Assembly (NCBI GenBank): GCA_965248075.1
Contig: CBDFIL010000002.1
Span: forward strand, 372,001-436,000
DNA from: VXNE01 sp965248075
GTDB taxonomy: Bacteria; Pseudomonadota; Gammaproteobacteria; Pseudomonadales; Azotimanducaceae
Length of the DNA stretch: 64,000 nucleotides
Reading direction: 5' to 3'
Below, in pieces: positions 34,339 through 42,567 of this stretch (positions within the stretch are counted from its first letter, which is position 1; the number at the start of each line of letters is the position of its first letter). The position numbers were made by a program, and so were the translations under genes. Below the pieces are notes generated by a model that was not told where the DNA came from, ran no database searches, and was given only the letters and a program-made list of their open reading frames with translations.

Positions 34339-37300
34339 TTGAGCGCTCGACCCACGCGCCCCGGGCGCCTGGATGCCGCCACCGTGGCACGCCGCGCCGC
34401 GCGGGTGCCCGAACTCTCCTTTCCGGCCGAACTGCCGATCGCCGCGCACATCGACGAGATCGTCGAGTGCATCCGCGCGCACCCGGTGGTCATCGTGGCC
34501 GGCGAGACCGGCTCGGGCAAGACCACGCAGTTGCCGAAGGCCTGTCTCGCCGCCGGGCTCGGGGTGCGCGGCATGATCGCCCACACCCAGCCCCGCCGGC
34601 TCGCCGCCCGCACCGTCGCCACCCGCATCGCCGAGGAACTCGGAGTCCCGCTCGGCTCGGAGGTCGGTTTCGCGGTGCGATTCGCCGCGGCATGGTCCGA
34701 AGACACGCTGGTCAAGGTGATGACCGACGGCCTGCTGCTCACCGAGATCCGCCACGACCGGTGGCTCGACGCCTACGACGTGCTCATCATCGACGAGGCC
34801 CACGAACGCAGCCTGAACGTGGACTTCCTGATCGGCTATGCCAGGAACCTGCTGCGCCGCCGGTCGGACCTGAAGTTGATCGTGACCTCGGCGACGATCG
34901 ATGTCGACGCGTTCCAGCGCCACTTCGACGGCGCACCCGTCGTGTCGGTCGGCGGCCGGGGCTACCCGGTGGACGTGGTCTATCGGGACGACGCCGGCGA
35001 CGGCGAGGATCCGCTCGCCGCGTGCCTCGACGAGATCGCGCGGTCGCGGCCGCGCGGGTCCGCCCGGGACGTGCTGGTGTTCCTGCCCGGGGAACGCGAG
35101 ATCCTCGAAACCTCGCAGCGGCTGCGCCGCGCCTATCAGGATCGCTACGACGTGCTGCCGCTCTACTCGCGGCTGCCCGTCCGTGAGCAGCACCGCATCT
35201 TCGAGAGCGGATCCCGGGCACGTCAGCGCGTCATCCTGGCCACCAACGTCGCGGAAACGAGCGTCACGGTCCCTAACGTCGGCTACGTCATCGACGCGGG
35301 CGTCGCGCGCATCAGCCGCTACAGCTATCGTTCGAAGATCCAGCGGCTGCCCGTGGAACCGGTGTCGCAGGCGAGCGCCGACCAGCGCAAGGGCCGCTGC
35401 GGCCGCGTGGCCGCGGGGACCTGCTACCGGCTCTACAGCGAGGCTGACTTCGAGAGCCGTCCGCGCTACACCGACCCGGAACTCACGCGCACGAACCTCG
35501 CTTCGGTGGTGCTGCAGATGCGTGCCTTCCGGCTCGGCGACATGGCCCGGTTTCCGTTCATCGATCCGCCCGACCCGCGCGCCGTCAAGGACGCCGTGCG
35601 CAGCCTGCACGAGCTCGGTGCGCTCGACGGCGACCGCCTCACGGACATCGGTCGCACGATGGCGCGGCTGCCCGTGGACCCGCGCCTCGCCCGCATGCTC
35701 ATCGCGGCGGCGCGCTGCGGCTGTCTGCGGGAGATGCTGATCGTGGCGGCCGCGCTGTCCATTCAGGACCCGCGGGAGCGACCGCTCGACAAACGACAGG
35801 CGGCGGACGAGGCACACCGTCCGTACGCCGACCCCCGGTCGGACTTCCTCGGCTTCGTCAACCTGTGGGGAGCGCTTGAGGCGGCGCGCGCAGAAATGAC
35901 CCGCAGCGCGTTCCGGCGGCATCTGGAACGGAACTTCCTGTCGCCGTCCCGGGTCATCGAGTGGCGTGCCCTGCACCGCCAGTTGCTGCTCGCGACCAGG
36001 GGGCTCGGGATGCGCCCGAACACCGCGGCAGCGGACTACGGCGCGCTGCACCGCGCGCTGCTCGCGGGATCGCTCTCGTTCGTCGGGATGCTGGACGAGG
36101 CCGGGGTCTACCAGGGCGCTCGCAACCTGAAGTTCCGGATTTTCCCGGGCTCCGTGCTCGCGCGCAGGAGATCTGCGCAACGCGGCACTCCCGCCGGACG
36201 GGCGGGCCCGGCCGGAAGGGCGGCGGCCGGCGAGAGCGCCGGCGGAGCCGAGACCGCGGGCTCGGCCCAGGGGGCGGGCCCGGGCCAAGGGGCGGGCCCG
36301 AAGTGGCTGGTCGCGGCGGAGATCGCCGAGACCGGACGGACCTATGCCCGCTGCGTCGGGCGTGTGGAGCCGCGCTGGGTGGAGGAGGCGGCCGCGGACG
36401 TACTCCGCCGCAGCCACTCGGAACCGCACTGGGACGAGCGCCGTGGCGAGGCCCTGGTATTCGAGCGGGCCACCCTGTACGGGCTGCCGGTGGTGGAGAA
36501 ACGCGCCGTCCGGCTCGCGCCGATCGACCCGGCCGTCGCGCGGGAGCTGTTCGTCCGCCACGCGCTGGTCAGCAATGTGGACGGCACCGTGCGCTTTGGC
36601 AGGCACGTCCGCCCGGTGTTCCTGGAGCGCAACCTGGCGCTGGTGCGCAGGATCGTCGAACGGCAGGCGAAGGAGCGCCGCGGCGACCTGATCGCGACGG
36701 CCGACGCGCAGGTGGATTTCTACCTCGAACGGCTGCCGGAGGAGGTGTCGGGTATCGCCGCGCTCTCCGTCTGGCTGCGGCGGGCGGACGATGCCGCCAT
36801 CGAACGGCTCACGATGACCGAGCGGGACCTGCTGGCGCGCGACGCGGTGGCGGCGTCCGACGCGGACTTCCCGTCGGTGTTGCGGGTGGACGGGTTGGAA
36901 CTCCCGCTGAAGTACCGGTTCGCTCCGGGGGAGCTCGACGACGGCGTCTCCGTACGCCTTGACGTGGGCGTCCTGCCCCACCTGCGCCAGGGGCCGCTCG
37001 ACTGGCTGGTGCCCGGCTTCCTGGAGCAGAAATGCGTCGCACTGATGAAGGGGCTGCCGAAGTCGCTGCGGCGCCGGCTGGCCCCGGTGCCGGACAAGGC
37101 GGGCGCGATGGCGCCGCTGCTGCTGCGCGCGGACCGTTACCGGCAGGGTAGCCTGCTCGTGGCGCTCGCCGAACGGATCGAAGCCGACTACGGCGTCACG
37201 GTGGGTGCCGCGGACTGGCGGCTCGATGCGCTCAGTCCCTTTCTGTCCCTCAACGTGCAGGTGCGCGGCGCCCGGGGACGCGTGGTGGACCAGGATCGGA

Positions 37301-38265
37301 ATCTCGCGGCCCTGCAGGGCCGCCTGCTCGAACGGGTGGAGCTCGGTGCGGAAACGCTGCGCGAAGGGTACGAGCGGCGCGGTCTGACGGAGTTTCCCGC
37401 CGAGGGCGTACCCGAGACGCTGGTCGTGGATGCACGTGCGGGGCGCGTGGTGGCCTATCCGGCGCTGCGCGACGATGGCGACCGCGTGGATCTCGTGCTG
37501 CTGACGCACCGGTCGAGCCAGCAAGCCACCAACCGGCGGGGCTACAGCCGTCTCGCGCTGCTCGCCGATCGCCGTCGCACGCGCCAGCTGCGTCGCCAAC
37601 TGGAGTCGGAACGGACCATGGCGCTGCACTACGCGACCCTCGGGCCACGTGCCCGGCTGGTGGACGAGTTGCTGCTGGCGGTCTCCTGGAGTTGCTTCTT
37701 CGCGGCCGACGCGCTGCCGCGCAGCGTGCCGGAGTTCGAACGCACTCTTCTCGCCCATGGGTCCCGTCTGATCGCCGTCGGCGGCGCACTGGCCGAGGCG
37801 TGCCGGAAGATACTCGGCAGGCGTTTCGAGGCGGTCCAGCGGATCGCGGAACTCACCTCGCCGGCGTTCGCCGCCAGCCGCGAGGACATGCAGGCGCACC
37901 TGGCGCGCCTGGTGCCGCCGGAGTTCCCGACGCGCATCCCGGCGCAGCGGATGGATGACGTGGCGCGCTATCTCGATGCGATCGCGTACCGCGCGCAGCA
38001 CCTGCAGGGGCGCGTACAGCGCGATGTGGAGGGCGCCCGCGAGGCCGAGCGGTGGCAGGCGCGGCTCGATGCCCTGGCCGAGGCACTGCCGGACGGGACC
38101 GCGGACGCCTCCGACGACGGCTCGCCGGTAGTGGCGGCGCGCTACCTGGTCGAGGAGTACCGGGTGGCGCTGTTCAGCCAGCGCATCGGCACGCGGGGCA
38201 AGGTCTCTCCGGAGCGACTCGCCCGGGCGATCGAACCCCTCGAACGGCAGGCGGGTTTGCGCTGA
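34339..38265 (+). CDS. hrpA: ATP-dependent RNA helicase HrpA
   Basis: This DEAH-box helicase has about 1308 residues from the TTG at 34339, close to the 1300 of E. coli HrpA, which acts on stalled or colliding ribosomes and in mRNA processing. Motif I GETGSGKTTQLPKACLAAGL lies near residue 53 and motif II IIDEAHERSLNVDFL near 150. Motif III (VTSATIDVDAFQRHF), motif V (RVILATNVAETSVTVPNVGY) and motif VI (QRKGRCGRVAAGTCYRLY) follow. A Gly/Ala-rich stretch at about residues 611-655 interrupts the otherwise conserved chain. A GTG at 34384 is an alternative start. The long DUF3418 region at the C terminus is intact. Confidence 0.95.
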   Translation: MSARPTRPGRLDAATVARRAARVPELSFPAELPIAAHIDEIVECIRAHPVVIVAGETGSGKTTQLPKACLAAGLGVRGMIAHTQPRRLAARTVATRIAEELGVPLGSEVGFAVRFAAAWSEDTLVKVMTDGLLLTEIRHDRWLDAYDVLIIDEAHERSLNVDFLIGYARNLLRRRSDLKLIVTSATIDVDAFQRHFDGAPVVSVGGRGYPVDVVYRDDAGDGEDPLAACLDEIARSRPRGSARDVLVFLPGEREILETSQRLRRAYQDRYDVLPLYSRLPVREQHRIFESGSRARQRVILATNVAETSVTVPNVGYVIDAGVARISRYSYRSKIQRLPVEPVSQASADQRKGRCGRVAAGTCYRLYSEADFESRPRYTDPELTRTNLASVVLQMRAFRLGDMARFPFIDPPDPRAVKDAVRSLHELGALDGDRLTDIGRTMARLPVDPRLARMLIAAARCGCLREMLIVAAALSIQDPRERPLDKRQAADEAHRPYADPRSDFLGFVNLWGALEAARAEMTRSAFRRHLERNFLSPSRVIEWRALHRQLLLATRGLGMRPNTAAADYGALHRALLAGSLSFVGMLDEAGVYQGARNLKFRIFPGSVLARRRSAQRGTPAGRAGPAGRAAAGESAGGAETAGSAQGAGPGQGAGPKWLVAAEIAETGRTYARCVGRVEPRWVEEAAADVLRRSHSEPHWDERRGEALVFERATLYGLPVVEKRAVRLAPIDPAVARELFVRHALVSNVDGTVRFGRHVRPVFLERNLALVRRIVERQAKERRGDLIATADAQVDFYLERLPEEVSGIAALSVWLRRADDAAIERLTMTERDLLARDAVAASDADFPSVLRVDGLELPLKYRFAPGELDDGVSVRLDVGVLPHLRQGPLDWLVPGFLEQKCVALMKGLPKSLRRRLAPVPDKAGAMAPLLLRADRYRQGSLLVALAERIEADYGVTVGAADWRLDALSPFLSLNVQVRGARGRVVDQDRNLAALQGRLLERVELGAETLREGYERRGLTEFPAEGVPETLVVDARAGRVVAYPALRDDGDRVDLVLLTHRSSQQATNRRGYSRLALLADRRRTRQLRRQLESERTMALHYATLGPRARLVDELLLAVSWSCFFAADALPRSVPEFERTLLAHGSRLIAVGGALAEACRKILGRRFEAVQRIAELTSPAFAASREDMQAHLARLVPPEFPTRIPAQRMDDVARYLDAIAYRAQHLQGRVQRDVEGAREAERWQARLDALAEALPDGTADASDDGSPVVAARYLVEEYRVALFSQRIGTRGKVSPERLARAIEPLERQAGLR

Positions 38266-38330
38266 CGTTGGCCGCCTCGGGCCGCTGCGGCGACGCCACG
38301 CCGGGCGGTCGGCAACGTGCTATTGGTAGG

Positions 38331-38358
38331 TGACGGCTGCGACAGGGGGTATTACAAT
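38331..38358 (+). promoter_or_regulatory. Candidate promoter of the hvfABC-like cassette
   Basis: TACAAT at 38353-38358 is a good -10 box. A weak -35 candidate TGACGG lies 16 bases upstream at 38331-38336. Transcription from here would give a leader of roughly 95 bases to the precursor gene. The -10 is convincing; the -35 is not, so an activator or an alternative sigma factor is possible. Confidence 0.4.
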
Positions 38359-38462
38359 CCGGGCCACCGACGGCCTGAAGTGGTTTCGGGAGGACACGCG
38401 TGCGACGTGTTTCCGTAACTGTCGGGGAACGACGACAACCAATAGGGTAAGGAGTGTTTCCA

Positions 38463-38726
38463 ATGACGAACCTCAAGAAGAAGACGATTGCCGCTGCGAT
38501 CAGCGCGGCGTTCGCCGCGGCCATGGCCGGTGCGACCGTTGCGAATGCGGACGACAACCCGTTCGCGGCCGACATTGACGGTTACGACCTCCTCGCGACG
38601 AGCCACGAAGGCGCCGAAGAAGGTGAAGGCGACGGTGAGGAAGGCGAGTGCGGCGAAGGCCAGTGCGGCGAAGGCGACGACAAGGGCGACGACGAGGGCG
38701 ACGAGACGAGCGACGAAGAAGCCTGA
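38463..38726 (+). CDS. hvfA: HvfA-like RiPP precursor: signal peptide plus acidic EGxC core
   Basis: This 87-residue protein has a signal peptide (MTNLKKKTIAAAISAAFAAA, ending near ATVANA) and then DDNPFAADIDGYDLLA, a conserved element of small precursors modified by DUF692 (MNIO) enzymes. The core contains two EGxCG units, EGECG and EGQCG, inside a run of Glu, Asp and Gly. In known HvfA-type peptides EGxC cysteines are converted to copper-binding oxazolone/thioamide groups. Here there are only two cysteines, the usual lysine before each is replaced by Glu and Gln, and an unusual acidic tail GDDKGDDEGDETSDEEA follows. AAGGAG at 38449-38454 is the ribosome site. The maturase genes follow directly. 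Metal binding in the periplasm is inferred. Confidence 0.85.
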   Translation: MTNLKKKTIAAAISAAFAAAMAGATVANADDNPFAADIDGYDLLATSHEGAEEGEGDGEEGECGEGQCGEGDDKGDDEGDETSDEEA

Positions 38727-38745
38727 CCCGTCCCAACCCGGATGT

Positions 38746-38770
38746 ACCCGCCGGCATTCGTCCGGCGGGT
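38746..38770 (+). promoter_or_regulatory. Hairpin between precursor and maturase genes
   Basis: ACCCGCCGG (38746-38754) pairs perfectly with CCGGCGGGT (38762-38770) around a seven-base loop, 20 bases after the precursor stop. No U-tract follows, so it is probably an mRNA processing, stabilising or partial-termination structure that favours the precursor over the enzymes. Confidence 0.5.
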
Positions 38771-38922
38771 CGTCCGACCGCCTCTGCGGGCGCAGGCCCT
38801 CCGGGGCGTTTCCGGGAGCACTTCTTGGAGAATAGCCCCCGCGAAACAGCGAGCCTCGCCTCACTTTGCGTGACCAGCGCGTGAAACCTGCCGTCGGGCT
38901 GCCCAGCCCCGGACAAGAGACC

Positions 38923-39774
38923 ATGCAGCGTTTGCGACCGTCGTTGGCCGGCGCGGGTTTAGGTTTGCGCCGGGGCATGTTCGATGCGCTTGCCGAGCAC
39001 CGCGACGCACTGGACCGTACCGTCGATTTCCTGGAAATCGCCCCCGAGAACTGGATTGGCATGGGTGGCCGTTTCGGCCGCGCCTTCCGCGAATACGCCG
39101 AGCGGTTTCCGTTCGTCTGTCACGGCCTGTCCCTGTCGCTCGGCTCGCCGGCGCCTCTCGACGTGGCGTTCCTGAAGGACGTCAAGCGGTTCCTGGACGG
39201 CCACGGCATCGACGTCTATACCGAGCACCTGAGCTACTGCAGCGACCATGGCCACCTCTACGACCTGATGCCGATTCCGTTCACCGCGGAAGCGGTGGAC
39301 TACGTCGCGGCCCGCATCCGGCAGACCCAGGACGTGCTGGAACGCCGCATCGCGGTGGAAAACGTGTCCTACTATGCGGCGCCCGGCCGGGAAATGGACG
39401 AGCTCGAATTCGTCAATGCGGTGCTCGAGGAGGCCGACTGTCGCCTCCTGCTCGACGTCAACAACATCCACGTCAACAGCGTCAACTTCGGTTACGACGC
39501 CGGGACCTTTCTCGATGGCATCGCGGGCGACCGCGCCGCGTACATCCATGTGGCCGGACATCGCGTAGAGGCGCCCGACCTGCGCATCGACACCCACGGT
39601 GCGGACGTCATCGACGTCGTCTGGACACTGCTCGAACGCGCGTACGCGAATTTTGGCGTGTTGCCGACCGTGCTCGAGCGCGACTTCAACTTCCCGCCCG
39701 TGCCGAAACTCCTCGGTGAAGTCGAGACGATCCGCGGCCTGCAGGATCGGGCACGGGCCCATGCCGCGGGATGA
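38923..39774 (+). CDS. hvfB: DUF692 multinuclear iron oxidase (MNIO), HvfB-like
   Basis: This 283-residue TIM-barrel enzyme begins MQRLRPSLAGAGLGLRRGMF. It carries FLEIAPENWIGMGG, the metal-ligand region FVCHGLSLSLGS, YTEHLSYCSDHGHLYDLMP, IAVENVSYYA, LLLDVNNIHVNSVNFGYD, YIHVAGH, DTHGADVIDVVWTL and TVLERDFNFP. The His/Asp/Asn/Glu ligands of the iron centre all appear present. MNIO enzymes oxidise cysteines in RiPP precursors with a DUF2063 partner. The ATG at 38923 has a GGACAAGAGA site before it and fits the family start; a TTG at 38866 is possible. Its stop overlaps the start of the next gene. Confidence 0.93.
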   Translation: MQRLRPSLAGAGLGLRRGMFDALAEHRDALDRTVDFLEIAPENWIGMGGRFGRAFREYAERFPFVCHGLSLSLGSPAPLDVAFLKDVKRFLDGHGIDVYTEHLSYCSDHGHLYDLMPIPFTAEAVDYVAARIRQTQDVLERRIAVENVSYYAAPGREMDELEFVNAVLEEADCRLLLDVNNIHVNSVNFGYDAGTFLDGIAGDRAAYIHVAGHRVEAPDLRIDTHGADVIDVVWTLLERAYANFGVLPTVLERDFNFPPVPKLLGEVETIRGLQDRARAHAAG

Positions 39775-40564
39775 TCGCGGGCTGACGACCCCGCCAGGTG
39801 CCGCGCTCCGGTTCCAATCCGTGCAGCGCGACTTCGCGGCGTACATCCGCAACCCGGACGGCCGGGCGGTGCCCGCGGGCGTGGACCCGCGGCGGATGGA
39901 TGTCTACGCCGGCCTGGTCTACCGGAACGTCGAGGGGTTCCTCTCGCGAACGTTCCGCGTAGCGCGGGAGATCCTTGGCGATGCGCGCTGGCACGCGATG
40001 GTCCGCGACTTCATCGACCGGCACGCGTCGCAGTCGCCGTACTTCCGGGACATCTCGACGGAGTTCCTCAAGTACCTCGAGTCGGAGCGGGACCTTGCCG
40101 ACGACCCGCCGTTCCTGGCCGAAGTCTGTCACTACGCGTGGGTTCGGCGTTCCCTCGACCAGGCCGACGAGGTGCTGCCGGCGGCCCCCGACGCGGCATT
40201 GTCGGAGGCGGCGCTCCTCGACTCGGGTTTCGCCGTCTCGCCACTGGCCTGGCCGCTGCGCTACCGGTTTCCCGTGCATCGCATCGGCGTGGACTTCCAG
40301 CCCGTCGCAACGCCCGCGGCGGCGACGTGGCTCATCGTCTACCGGGACCGGGGGGACCGCGTGGGGTACATGGAGTCCAACCCGGCCACCACGCGCCTGT
40401 TGGCCCTGCTCGGGGAGGACGGCACGGCGCGCGAGGCGCTGTCCGGGCTCGCCGGGGAACTCGGTCGGAACGCCGAGTCGCTGCTGGGGTTCGGTGCAAC
40501 CGTGCTGCGACGCCTCGTGGAACACGACATCGCGGTGCCGAGGCCGAGGCGCGGACGACCGTAG
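39761..40564 (+). CDS. hvfC: DUF2063 RiPP-recognition partner, HvfC-like
   Basis: This 267-residue protein begins MPRDDRGLTTPPGAALRFQS and contains RDFAAYIRNPDGRAVPAGVD, RMDVYAGLVYRNVEGFLSRT, HAMVRDFIDRHASQSPYFRD and FLKYLESERDLADDPPFLAE, the DUF2063 N-terminal domain, plus a C-terminal domain that resembles a RiPP-recognition fold in related proteins. It overlaps the MNIO gene by 14 bases, which suggests equal expression. It should deliver the precursor to the oxidase. The cassette ends here; no DoxX-like hvfD follows. Confidence 0.9.
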   Translation: MPRDDRGLTTPPGAALRFQSVQRDFAAYIRNPDGRAVPAGVDPRRMDVYAGLVYRNVEGFLSRTFRVAREILGDARWHAMVRDFIDRHASQSPYFRDISTEFLKYLESERDLADDPPFLAEVCHYAWVRRSLDQADEVLPAAPDAALSEAALLDSGFAVSPLAWPLRYRFPVHRIGVDFQPVATPAAATWLIVYRDRGDRVGYMESNPATTRLLALLGEDGTAREALSGLAGELGRNAESLLGFGATVLRRLVEHDIAVPRPRRGRP

Positions 40565-40634
40565 GGGACGGGCTTGTCCCGTCCCGCGCCAGGGGCTTGC
40601 ACGGGCTCGACACGGGCGACCACAAGGGTCGCCC
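40565..40634. repeat. Composite palindromic repeat (one type 1, one type 2 palindrome)
   Basis: A type 1 palindrome lies at 40565-40585 (GGGACGGGCTTGTCCC plus GTCCC) and a type 2 at 40614-40634 (GGGCGACCACAAGGGTCGCC plus C), joined by the same GGGGCTTGCACGGGCTCGAC spacer as at 25190. It starts immediately after the DUF2063 stop codon and lies about 25 bases from the edge of the next insertion sequence. Confidence 0.85.
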
Positions 40635-40659
40635 CAGGGTCGCCCCTACGGCTCCCCCT

Positions 40660-42495
40660 TGTCCAATGAGAAAGTGAGGGTGAAATCGTCCGATCCGTGA
40701 AGTTGCGGGGGTCGGATGTCCTTATGGCGATTCGAGGGATGATCGGGTCACTGCGGTGGCTGGTCAAGCGCCGGATTGGGCTTGGGAGCGTAGGCGTTCG
40801 GGCATGCGAGGTGGTCGGTGGCGGGTCAAGGGCGAGCGCGACGCGGGCACGGCGGCGGGGCTGGCGAAGCGGTGTTGCCTGGTGTCGGCGGCGGGTTCGG
40901 GCACGGCGTCGAGGCGTCGCGGTCGGCGCAGCGGACCCTTGACGCGCCTGACGGGAGAGTACCCTGGGAGGCAGGGATCGGCGGTCGTCGCGGCTGATCG
41001 GGGATGGGTGCCGAGCGGCGGGGAACATTCCTTCCCGGCGAGCCACCCGACCGCCGAACCCTGCCTCCCGGCGAGGGCGGGGGTTCGGGGGCTGGCCCCC
41101 GGCGCGGGGCTGCGGCACGGCGTTCGGAGTCGCGACGCTCATCCGGCGGCGCGCGCCGGGGCCATGCCGGCGGCAATGCGCAGGAACAGCGCGCGGCGCT
41201 CGGTCTGGACGCGGCGCGCGGCGTGGAGGTCGGTCTCCGCGGCGGCGGCCGCGTCGAGCAGGGCGAAGTCCATGCCCGGCTTGAGATACACCTGCGCGTT
41301 CGGGAGCGAGCGGAACCTGGCGTAGGGGGTCATGACGTCACGGGCGAGGTACTTGCGACGGACCTTGCCGGCGTCGTCGCGGTACTCCGTGGCGAACAGG
41401 CACGGCCGGTGGAAGTTGAGGAACGGCGACAGGGTGCCGTGGGCGAAGCGGCTCACGTCGGGCGCGAAGCGTTGCGGGATGTGGTCGTGACCGAACCACC
41501 TGCGCACGACGCTGGCGTTTTTGCCCTCGACGAGGGCGTTGTCGTTGGAGGTGCGGGCGCGGGACTTGGTGAACCGCTCGACGCGGAGCTTTTCGAGCAA
41601 TTCGGCGACGCGGTGGTTGATGTACTCGCTGCCGTTGTCCGCGTGGAAGCCGAGGATGCGGAACGGGAACGACAGCAGCAGGCCTTCGAGCAGCGGCAGA
41701 AGGAAGCGCTCCGAGATGCCGGCCACGGCGCCGACAAACTCGTACTGGGTGACCTCGTCCACCAGGTTGATCAGGTAGAGGCCCTTGACGCCGTCGCGGT
41801 CCCCCTGGTGGACGGTGTCCACGCGCACGTGTCCCGGCCGGCCCTCGGGCTCCGGGGCCTGGCGCAGGCCGATGGCCACGGCCGTCCCCTGCGTCTTCGT
41901 CCACACGGTGCGCTTCGCGCGGTACGTCGCGGAGCCGCGCAGGTTGTAGACGTGGCCGTTGGAGATCGTCGCGAGGCGCTCGAAGCGCGGGTCGCCGAAC
42001 ACCTCGAACTGGCGCCGCAGGACCTCGCGCGTGGCCAGCCCGGACATCTGCCCGTAGGCCTCGTCGACCTCCGCCAGCAGCCGGATGTCCGCCGCCGTGT
42101 ACTTGCGCGCGAACGGCCGCCCCCGGCTGCCGCCGCGGCGGTCCCGGACCGCGCCGGTCTCGCGCCACTGCCGGACCAGGCGCTCCGTCTGCTGAAGCGA
42201 GATGCCCGTCGCGGCGACGAGGAACTTGAGAACCACGCCCTTGTCGTGCTTGCCGAGATGCCGGTAGCCGAAGCGGTCCAGCGTGTCCCGGACGAAGCCG
42301 TAGGCCTCTTCGCGGTCCCGCGGTTGGAAGTCCACAGCCTCGTTGCCTTCGACGAAGGCGCAAAGCTGTCCGATTGTGCGTAGCCGCCGCGTCTGGATGT
42401 CCACGATCATCACCGAATGATGCGCCGGACACCCGCTTCACCCTCATTTCGCGTTGGAATCGCTGCTTCGCTTCACCCTCACTTCGCGTTGGACA
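40660..42495. mobile_element. Insertion sequence with integrase-core transposase, 1836 bases
   Basis: The left end TGTCCAATGAGAAAGTGAGG (from 40660, continuing GTGAAATCG) and the right end, read inward on the other strand, TGTCCAACGCGAAGTGAGGG (from 42495, continuing TGAAGCG), form imperfect terminal inverted repeats. The right end is doubled: 25-base copies at 42434-42458 and 42469-42493 differ at one base. The transposase gene fills 41139-42413. Between the left end and the transposase stop (40689-41138) I see no gene. No target duplication is evident. Confidence 0.75.
41139..42413 (-). CDS. DDE integrase-core transposase
   Basis: This 424-residue protein has an N-terminal DNA-binding region (GISLQQTERLVRQWRETGAV) and an rve catalytic core with the acidic residues in HVRVDTVHQGD, LGFHADNGSEYINH and NDNALVEGKN, so the DDE triad looks complete. 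It lies inside a pair of terminal inverted repeats and may be active. It resembles integrase-type transposases of the ISNCY/IS481-like groups, but I cannot assign the family with certainty. Its 5' end is about 80 bases from the right terminal repeat. Confidence 0.88.
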   Translation of the reverse strand: MMIVDIQTRRLRTIGQLCAFVEGNEAVDFQPRDREEAYGFVRDTLDRFGYRHLGKHDKGVVLKFLVAATGISLQQTERLVRQWRETGAVRDRRGGSRGRPFARKYTAADIRLLAEVDEAYGQMSGLATREVLRRQFEVFGDPRFERLATISNGHVYNLRGSATYRAKRTVWTKTQGTAVAIGLRQAPEPEGRPGHVRVDTVHQGDRDGVKGLYLINLVDEVTQYEFVGAVAGISERFLLPLLEGLLLSFPFRILGFHADNGSEYINHRVAELLEKLRVERFTKSRARTSNDNALVEGKNASVVRRWFGHDHIPQRFAPDVSRFAHGTLSPFLNFHRPCLFATEYRDDAGKVRRKYLARDVMTPYARFRSLPNAQVYLKPGMDFALLDAAAAAETDLHAARRVQTERRALFLRIAAGMAPARAAG

Positions 42496-42567
42496 GTTCG
42501 GGCTCTTGTTGTCCAAGCCCCAAAGGAGTAGGGTTCGCGTCCCATCGTCGCCACGCACGGAAACGAG

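Noticed and set aside
34228..38001. A 1257-codon open frame antisense to hrpA
   Set aside because: The hrpA frame carries every helicase motif, while the antisense frame shows no recognisable domain and no start context.
38463..38726. The small acidic protein as a mere low-complexity artefact
   Set aside because: It has a signal peptide, a good ribosome site, the DNPF element and EGxC units, and it stands directly before the two enzymes known to modify such peptides.
40689..41138. Accessory gene inside the left part of the insertion sequence
   Set aside because: The frames there are short, Arg/Gly-rich and without starts; I see only non-coding sequence between the terminal repeat and the transposase stop.
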